The position numbers and the translations under genes are program-made. A stretch of 64,000 bases of DNA, taken from the NCBI GenBank assembly GCA_016169945.1, contig JADLSH010000162.1, positions 1,674,001 through 1,738,000 on the forward strand. Reading direction: 5' to 3'. The notes under the pieces were generated by a model that was not told the origin of the DNA, made no database searches, and saw nothing but the letters and a program-made list of their open reading frames with translations. This document shows positions 52,601 to 61,600 of the stretch, in pieces; position 1 is the first letter of the stretch, and the number at the start of each line of letters is the position of its first letter. This DNA is from Trachythela sp. YZ-2020. Lineage: Eukaryota > Cnidaria > Anthozoa > Malacalcyonacea > Clavulariidae.

Positions 52601-55600
52601 TACTAACACAGACTTTCTCCAAGAACGAACACTGTATCTATATTCAGTCTATATAGCGAGGTTTATACTACAGAGCGACTGACATCAACACAGAACTTGC
52701 TTTATTATTACGAAACAAGAATGGCGTGAAATATGGCGTCATATATACAAGGTTACGATGAGGAAAGGTTCGAGACCACAGTCAATCGAAACTTCCTTTG
52801 TTTGATTTGCTTTAATGTTTTAAAAGACCCGGTCCTGTGTCTGAGAAATCAGCACTGTTTTTGTCGAGCTTGTATTACGAAACACCTTGAGAATTCCAAA
52901 AGATGTCCTACGTGTGCGGACGAAATGACAGTAGAGGCTTTGGCCGAACCCAATAGAATGGTAAAAGATTATTTAAATGAATTAAACATTCGTTGCGTTT
53001 ACATCGACAGAGGTTGTCAAGAAGTTGTACAATTGCAACATCTTGACCGCCATGAGGATACGTGTGGATATACACCAGCCGTTTGTACAATCCAAGGCTG
53101 TGGTGTAACTGTAAACAAGCGTGATCTTACTCACCATGAAAGCGAACTTTGTCAATTTCGAAAGTTGAAGTGCCACTCGTGCGGAGAAATGACAAAAACT
53201 TTGGAAGATATGGATCTTAGAATCGCGAATGTGGAGAAGAATATGGTGACAAATATAACATTCGAAACAGCGAATATGGCAAAAATGGAGAATATGGTCG
53301 CCATGGAAACCCACATGAAGAGGGTACAGACGAATGTAGTAAATATGGAGGCGCGAATGGCGAATATGGAGAGAAATTTGGCAGGGATGAAAACAGATGT
53401 GGAAGGAAAACACGAAGCAGTAGATCATGAAGTCAAAGGATTGAAAGCAGCTTTGATTGAAGGTTTTGATCAAATGAAGGAAGTTCTTGTTAAGATGGAG
53501 GACACGATAGAAGAAAACACAAGAAAAGTGAGAAATACAGCAAGTGGTGATAAAGAAAATATAATTGTTGCTGGAGGTTATGAAACTGACTCTGTAGAGA
53601 TGTTTAACTGGCGTCAAAGAACATGGTCGCCATTACAATCCATGCCAAAGAAGCGTTATGAACCGACTTCTTTTGTTTATATCAATCACATGACTATAGC
53701 TGGGGGCTATGTCGATGATATGATTAGAATGAATATTGACCCAAACCCTGATCTCTCAACACACTGGAGTGACTGTCCTGTTAAACTACCTGCTAAGTTG
53801 GCACGCCACAGCAGTGTGCTGTATAACGATCAGTTGATAGTTACTGGTGGTTATGATGGAAATGCAGTATCTGACTGTATTCATGAAGTCCAGCTTGTTC
53901 CTCCCTATACTGTGAAGACCTTATCAAGAATGCCAGAACCAAGACAAGATCACAGCACGGAAATATTTGATGATAATTTGTTGATCGTTGGTGGAAGGAC
54001 AACTGACAACTGCAAAGACAGCCTCAGCAGTGTCGTACTGTACGATATAAAGAAGAATGAGCTGAAACAGTTGTCACCACTGCCGTATGAAGTGAGTGTC
54101 ATGGCAACTGTGAAATGGGGAGACAACATCGTTGTTATAGGTGGCGCTGACAAACATGGCAACAGATTAGATACAGTTATCATGTACAATGTCAAGACAG
54201 AACAAAGTTGCATGCTACCACCAATGAAATGTAAGAGGTTTGGATGTACTGCAGTTGTTATTGGAAACAACATTGTAGTACTGGGAGGGTTGAGTTGGCA
54301 AGGATTTCTGAAGTCAGTTGAAGCTTTTAACTTTGAAAGGTACACTTGGGAAGAACTTCCAGAAATGTCTCGAGCAAGATTCTGGAACACTGCTGTTGTT
54401 GTGTGAACAATGCAGGAATGTTCAACTCATTTCTTATAATCATAATCATATCATGAACAATTTAGAGCAGATTATTAACAACTAAGTAATTTTTAGATTA
54501 TTTGTGGATTTTAAAATAGCTGTTGATCCGTAGCAGAATATATGTTTCTGTAAACACGGAGACTGCAAGATCATCAACTTTGACGCAAGTAATTTCAAGA
54601 AAAATGGTGTTTTTGGAGCGGTCTGCAGTGTCGCACATTTTGTTCAAACAAACTTTGATAGTGTAAACCAGCCATAAGTGAATGTAATGACACTTCTTGT
54701 AAATATAATAATTGTTTAATTTTGTGTTAATATGGTGTTGTACTGGGGCGAAAATATATAAATTTTGAGTAAATTGCTTAGAAACGTTACGTCGCCGATT
54801 CTTTTCGCGTTTTGTTCATGAATTTCCACATGCAAAATTGGTAACGTTGCCTGCCAATCTATAACTTTAGATAACTCGCATGCCTTGTTACTATTGTTCA
54901 CGTTTACGAAAACATAGGATAGAAGAACAAAGGTAACTAAAGGCCCGTTTACACTACCCGTACCATTTTTATCCGTGCTGAGACTACCTAAATAGGTAGT
55001 CTCAGCACGGGTAAAAGTGGCACGGGTAACATTTTTATCCGTGCCGTGCCAAATATTGAGCGTAATGTAAACGGGCCTTAAGTATTAGAAATATCTACAT
55101 GGTGAATAAGTTGTTAACATAATCTTAGTTGTCTTTGTTCGACTTTATCCTTCCTTTTAAATGAAGTTATCCCTTTCGTAAACATTTGACTGGAACAAGT
55201 TTTTTCTCCAAGAAGCAATAATGTTTGGCAAAACAAATCAGAAACATTTTCTTTTACACAATGCTATTATTGTTTTGCAAACCTGTATTCCTTATTGAAT
55301 TTCAGTGATTTACTCATAAGTGACTTTTGAAGCTAGCTTTCTAGTTTCCCCAGCTTTAGGAAGCATGGCAAAGAAGCAATGTTTCTGCGATAAGTAATAT
55401 ATCATACACGAGAAGGAGTTTATTATAGTGATTTGAAACACCGAAAAGTGTGTTGAAAAACAAGGCGCTAGCCGAGTTTTTTAACATACTTTGAGGTGTT
55501 TTTAAATCACTATAATAAACGACTTCGAGTGTATGATATAGCTTCCCAAACAAACCAGTATTTAAAGAGAAATTCAACGCGAAAGTTGAGTTAATTTATG

Positions 55601-58600
55601 GGTGTTTATTACCGTGGTATCAAGACAACGATACGGTGGTGATTTCCTTTGTGTTTTGCTCATGAATTATTAATGAGTTTGAGAATGTTTCTTAGTTTGC
55701 GCCAGTGGCGTTTTGATAAACCATGGGATTTTTTCTGTAGAACATGCAAGGGGAAACGCGTGAAAATTCGTTAGAGATTTGGAAACTGCAACGACAGTCT
55801 AGCGTACTTATGAAAAGCATTGGCGAGGATGCTCCAGCAAGCAAGAACATTGAACAGCAAACAAACGATCTTATTCAACGCAATGATAAGTTATCACAAG
55901 ACATTTCAGTTGGAATCAATGGGGTATGTAATGGTTTAAAATTTTATATACAGACCTTTTGAGTAAATTGGATTTTTGTGATAGAGCTCGATTTTCAATA
56001 TGGAAAAATATAGCGTTCACTAATTTTATCATATCTGTACTGGTAAAACAAACATCATAATTATATGAAAAGTTATTTGACGATACTAAAATACATACAG
56101 TTTTGCACAGTTTTTATTCAAAAATTTTTGAGTCAGAACTAATGTTCAGATCACAGGATATTTTTCCATTGTTAAGGCTGGTTTAAATTCTCAAAGTGTC
56201 TTTTATCAAAGTGTGTGATAAAAGTGTTTAGACCAGTATTTCCATGAAGAAGAGATTGCTGCTCTCTTCACTAAAACAGAGTTTATAGAGCTTCTATAAA
56301 ACGGAGTTTGGCAAATACAACAGCAACGCAAGTGGTCGGCTTTTGCCACGTTGGGTGGCAAATTCCACTGGGCAAATTCAAACTAATTAAAATGAAATTC
56401 AACATGGCTGACATTAATACGTACGCCAACTTTCCTTAATAACTCGAGTTCTAGACATGCTAAAACAACAAACTATACACCAAAATACTCCTCGTTGTTC
56501 AAGGATTCTAGCGAGATATAGCTTGTTTTATAACTCTCAGTATTTCGCAAGATATAAGCGAAAACTGCACTTCGATGAAATCCACGATAATGTCACCCCA
56601 AATAGCGGGATATTTAGCATGACGTAATATCATTGCGTGACTGAACGACCTTATCTTTCAGCTTGAGGCTAACCAGCACAAAGCAAAGAAGCTGCAAGAA
56701 CATCTGGATTCTGTCAACAACTGGACAAACAGTACAACAGTATTTCTTGATGAGTTCAATGACGTTGCAGTACAGCTTGCACCAAGCGATATTCCTGCTC
56801 AAAAGGACGGAGAAACCGAAGCAACAACAGATGAACCCGATGGAACGGATGATAAAGAAGAAAATGTCGATGAAGATGATGTTGTGAAAGTAGACGAAGG
56901 ACGGGTAGAGAAAATAGGAACAGCAAATGAAATCATCCACAAAATTGCTGTAAGTTTCATCAGAATTGCATCTATCAGTATGTCTGATGTCTGGAAATTG
57001 GAATGTTTCAACATACCTTGAGCCTAGTTTACACTAGGCGATTATTCTCTTCCTGACGCATGCGAATGAGTGGACTCACGGACAAAAGTATGTGACCATT
57101 ATAGGATCAGTTTTGCAAAGGTACACGTTGATATGTCATTCGCTTGATCACATCGATCAGGAAGAGAAAAATCGCCGGGAACCAGGCTTGAACTTATAAT
57201 GCGCAAGATTATTTCTGATGAATAAACGAGTGTTAGACAGGGTGACATAATCTGGCGTTTGACAACGTAGTAGGCAGGTAGCATGATTAATCCAGTAATC
57301 CTTAATGTGGAAAAGTCTCAGGCAGCTTAGTGTTAGACGGATTGAAATTACAAGAGGCTGCTTCATTGGTCAATACTATATTTCCGTATATCTTTAGATT
57401 CGTCGTGTTGATATCGGGGAATATCAGGCTACAGTTGATCGTATCAATGAACTTCATGCAGAACTCCCGAGCGAGATAGATCAGACGTCTGAGCTGGATG
57501 TACAAGTTGAACAGTTAAACACAAATTGGAAGAACTTCAATACAGCTGTTGATAAGGTTGCTTGGATGAAAATACCGGTGAGTTATGTATAGTTTGGAGG
57601 TTAGGTTTAGACTAGAGCTATCCAATATAAATATAGTTAGTTTAGTTTAGGTTTCCTCGTGTAGTAACACTGGATCAATAAGAGATGATCCTTACTGGAC
57701 CTCTAGGAAGAACAGTTTAGAACTGATATAGCTATCCAGTATAAATAAAGTTAGTTTATTTTATGTTTCCTCCTGTAGTAACACTGGATCAATAAGGGAT
57801 TCTATTAATGGACCTCTTGGAAGAACAGTTTAGAACTGGGTCTCAAGTTTATATATGTCAAAATCTTTAGGGTGTTGACTCACTGCAAGCCGTCACATAC
57901 ATTCTTCATGATATGAAAATAAACAAAGCAGAAGACAGCATTGTTGGAGTGGAAACATTTGATCAATGGAAAGAGAAAGTTTCACAGTTGGAAAATTCTG
58001 TGGGTGAAGTGGAAACAAAGTTCAAACCAGAGAAAAATATCGACAAGGATTATGGGGCGATTCAGGCTGTCTTTAGTAATATCCAGGTGAGAGAATAACT
58101 TTTGATGTTTTAAGAGGAATCAATTCTATGTCGCATTTTTTGCGATAAAAAACGTTCAAAACCTAAAATATTTTTGGCGTTAAAAAAAATTAGTGTTATT
58201 GATGTTGATTATGATTGGTTATTATTAACGATAATGATTATGATTGGTTAATCAATTGTGATTATGATAATGATTATGATTGGTTATCATTAGTGATAAT
58301 GATTATGATTGGTTATCATTAGTGATTATAATGATTATGATTGGTTATCATTAGTGATTATAATGATTATGATTGGTTATCATTAGTGTTTATGATAATG
58401 ATTATGATTGGTTATTATTAGTGATTATGATAATAATGATGATTGGTTATTATTAGTGATTATGATAATAATGGTGATTGGTTATCATTAGTGATTATGA
58501 TAATAATGATTATTGGTTATCATTAGTGATTATGATAATGATGATTGGTTGTCAATGGTGATTGTGATGATTATGATTGGTTTATCATTACCGATAATGA

Positions 58601-61600
58601 TAATGCTCAAACTTAAAATCCGATCAATTTATCATTTTCCGTGTTTTACTTCAGGAATGTCAAGAAGAGATTGATAATATAATCTTACCCAAACTAGAAG
58701 TGATTCGCGTTGCTGGTGTAAAGCTTTGTACTCCTTCAGAGGAGTCAGAGGAAGGCGCTGAACCTGTCCGGGAAGAAATAAAAACGGACGTTTCTACGAC
58801 AGTGCTTTCACTCCATGAGAAAATTGAGAGTTTGCAGACTATAATACAACTTCAGAGACTCAGGTAAGCCTGTTTAGTCATTTTAGAGATTGCGGTTGTT
58901 GACCATTAACAAAAAAACCCATCGGGTTTGAAACCATTCAAATGGCTGCAAAATTTTGATTGAAACATACCGTTTCGGAATACGTGGCTTTGGCTATGGT
59001 ATATGAACTGTCACGAAGACCGTGGTTAATATTTCTTTTTTGAATACAATTATATGTTGACAAAGGTTAATTGAACACGTTCTTGAAGCTCTTTCGTCGA
59101 GTGTAAGACTTGAATTTTTTGTTATTTTTTTCTTCTTAGGCTTGAAGATGTCATCTATGAATATTTCCATGAACGTGTGCGATTCGATCAACGTAATCTT
59201 GCTCAAGAACAGACGGAGTACAAGCGGTTGTTTCCGTTGGGCGAAGATGTCGATAAAATCATCGTGCACTTGGGAATTATTAAGGTTCGTGCGTTTTGAT
59301 GTACGTTATTGAATATAACACAATCATTTGGTTTGGTTGTCGTTCGTTTGTTGGTCGTTGGTCGTTGATTGTTGGTTGTTGGTCGTTGATTGTTGGTGCC
59401 CTGCTGTCCTTGCTCTTGTATCTGCTGTGGTCCTTGCTTCTGGATATCGTATTGTATGCTCTATTGTGCTTTCTAGGAAAGCGAGGAAACGTTCTATACT
59501 AACCACAACAAGTTCAAAGAATCGCAAGAGCAGTTCAATGAATTGAACGAGAAGAAGCTTATTAATGATCAAGATCTTGTGACCTTCGTGACTGGGAAAA
59601 ACAAAAATCTTGGAATACAACGGAACACATTGGGGGATCTATTTAAAGACATCGAACAGAAGTAAGTATTTTAAGGGTGGCAGAGAAAATGAAACTATAC
59701 AGTATATACGAGTTCGGAGTTTCTACTGCGCATCCAAATGACGCGTTCTGCGACGGGCCACAATTGCAGTTGAATCATAACATGTATAGCTGAGACTGGA
59801 AGAATTAAAACATGCATATCAAAGCCAATTCAACTGTCCCATCTGTGAGATTGAACACCGGTGTGATTTGAATATCCCACTGTTCTCCATGCCATCCATC
59901 CAGTCATGATCCAGTGATCACAATGTTCCATTGTATTTTCATTGTTTTGAAAATCTCACTGTTCTCCATGCCATCCAGTCACGATTCAGTGATCAGAATG
60001 TTCCATTGTCTTTTCATTGTTTTGAAAATCTCACTGTTGTCCATGCCATTCAGTCATGATCCAGTGATCAGAATGTTCCATTGTCTTTTCATTGTTTTGA
60101 AAATCTCACTGTTCTCCATGCCATCCAGTCATGATCCAGTGATCACAATGTTTCATTGTCCAGTCATGATCCAATGATCGCAATGTTCCATTGTCCTTTC
60201 ATTGTTTTGGAAACTCCACTGTTGTACAATCCGGAAATGCCCCCCAGTCGCTCATTGTTTTGACATACTTTAGTATTTATGCAAAGCGATGTATTTGATT
60301 TGTTTTCAGACTTCGTCGTAATCTCATCAGCAAGTTCAACAGCAGCAAGACAAAATTCAACAAATGGTTGAAGAATATGGAGAAGAAAGAAAAAACTGTG
60401 GATGCAAATGTTGATGGAGTTGAGAAGTCGTTTACTGAGTGCACAAAGTTGGAGGTAAGAAGCGATGCAATTGCCCAGGCATGAATTTTTGTACTAACCT
60501 TTCTTTACACAGCCTTGATCTTTTATTCATCCTGTTGGCTGTTGCTTGCACAGTTGTTGGTTCATGTGTATTTCAAACAGGTGTCTGATTCCTGTAATGG
60601 TGTCTGATTATAATTTATCTTCACTCACGATCTTCCTTACTGGATCTTTAGGGAGAACAGTTTAGAACTGATAGAGCTATCCAGTATAAATAAAGTTAGT
60701 TTAGTTTAGGTTTCCTCCTGTAGTAACACTGGATCAATAAGAGATTATCCTTACTGGACTTCTAGCGAGAACAGTTTAGAACTGATAGAGCTATCCAGTA
60801 TAAATAAAGTTAGTTTAGTTTAGGTTTCCTCCTGTAGTAACACTGGATCAATAAGGGATGACTCTTACTGGACCTCTAGAGAGAACAGTTTAGAACTGAT
60901 AGAGCTATCCAGTATAAATAAAGTTAGTTTAGTTTAGGTTTCCTCCTGTAGTAACACTGGAGCAATAAGATGATCCTTACTGGACCTCTAGGGAGAACAG
61001 TTTAGAACTGATAAAGCTATCCAGTATAAATAAAGTTAGTTTAGTTTAGGTTTCCTCCTGTAGTAACACTGGAGCAATAAGAGATGATCCTTACTGGACC
61101 TCTAGGAAGAACAGTTTAGAACTGATAGAGCTATCCAGTATAAATTAGATCAGCGAGTTTGCATTAAATTGATCAAATTTAATGAAAGTAATAAAAAAAA
61201 TTCGTTTAGAGTATCTCCGAGGCTCTGCCAGCCGGTGAAGAAATGAAGAAACGTGTTGATAAACTGCTGATACAAATTAATATTGAACTAATCTGGAGCG
61301 AGGCTGATCGAGAGGCTTCAACCGCTGAAGTGAATTCACTGAGAGATAGACATTCCTTGCTGAAAAAGAGCATTGAAGACAAACGAAACACGTAAGAAAA
61401 CTGTCTGTTGTTATACTGAAAGCGAACGCGTGTTTATGCCCGTTGCCACCCAATTCACATTTTAAGAAAGCTTGTTGCCACTGATCTGATAATGTAAGCA
61501 TGAGTAGAACAAAGGAAACCAAGCAATTAAATGTGAATATGAATTAGGTGAAAACGAGCATGCATAAACCTGTATTAGCTTATTAGATCAGAAGCCAGTT

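Noticed and set aside
52982..53617. 211-codon minus-strand ORF, with a similar 167-codon one at 14794-15297
   Set aside because: Exact antisense of the conserved RING/kelch reading frames; similarity between the two follows from the sense strand.
52908..54390. Further minus-strand ORFs (60 and 146 codons) over RING/kelch copy 2
   Set aside because: Shadows of the coding strand in low-stop-density sequence.
59914..60177. 87-codon ORF with three repeats of a ~25-residue unit
   Set aside because: It is the open frame of a 75-bp minisatellite (75 is divisible by three); no splice context or similarity to the gene.
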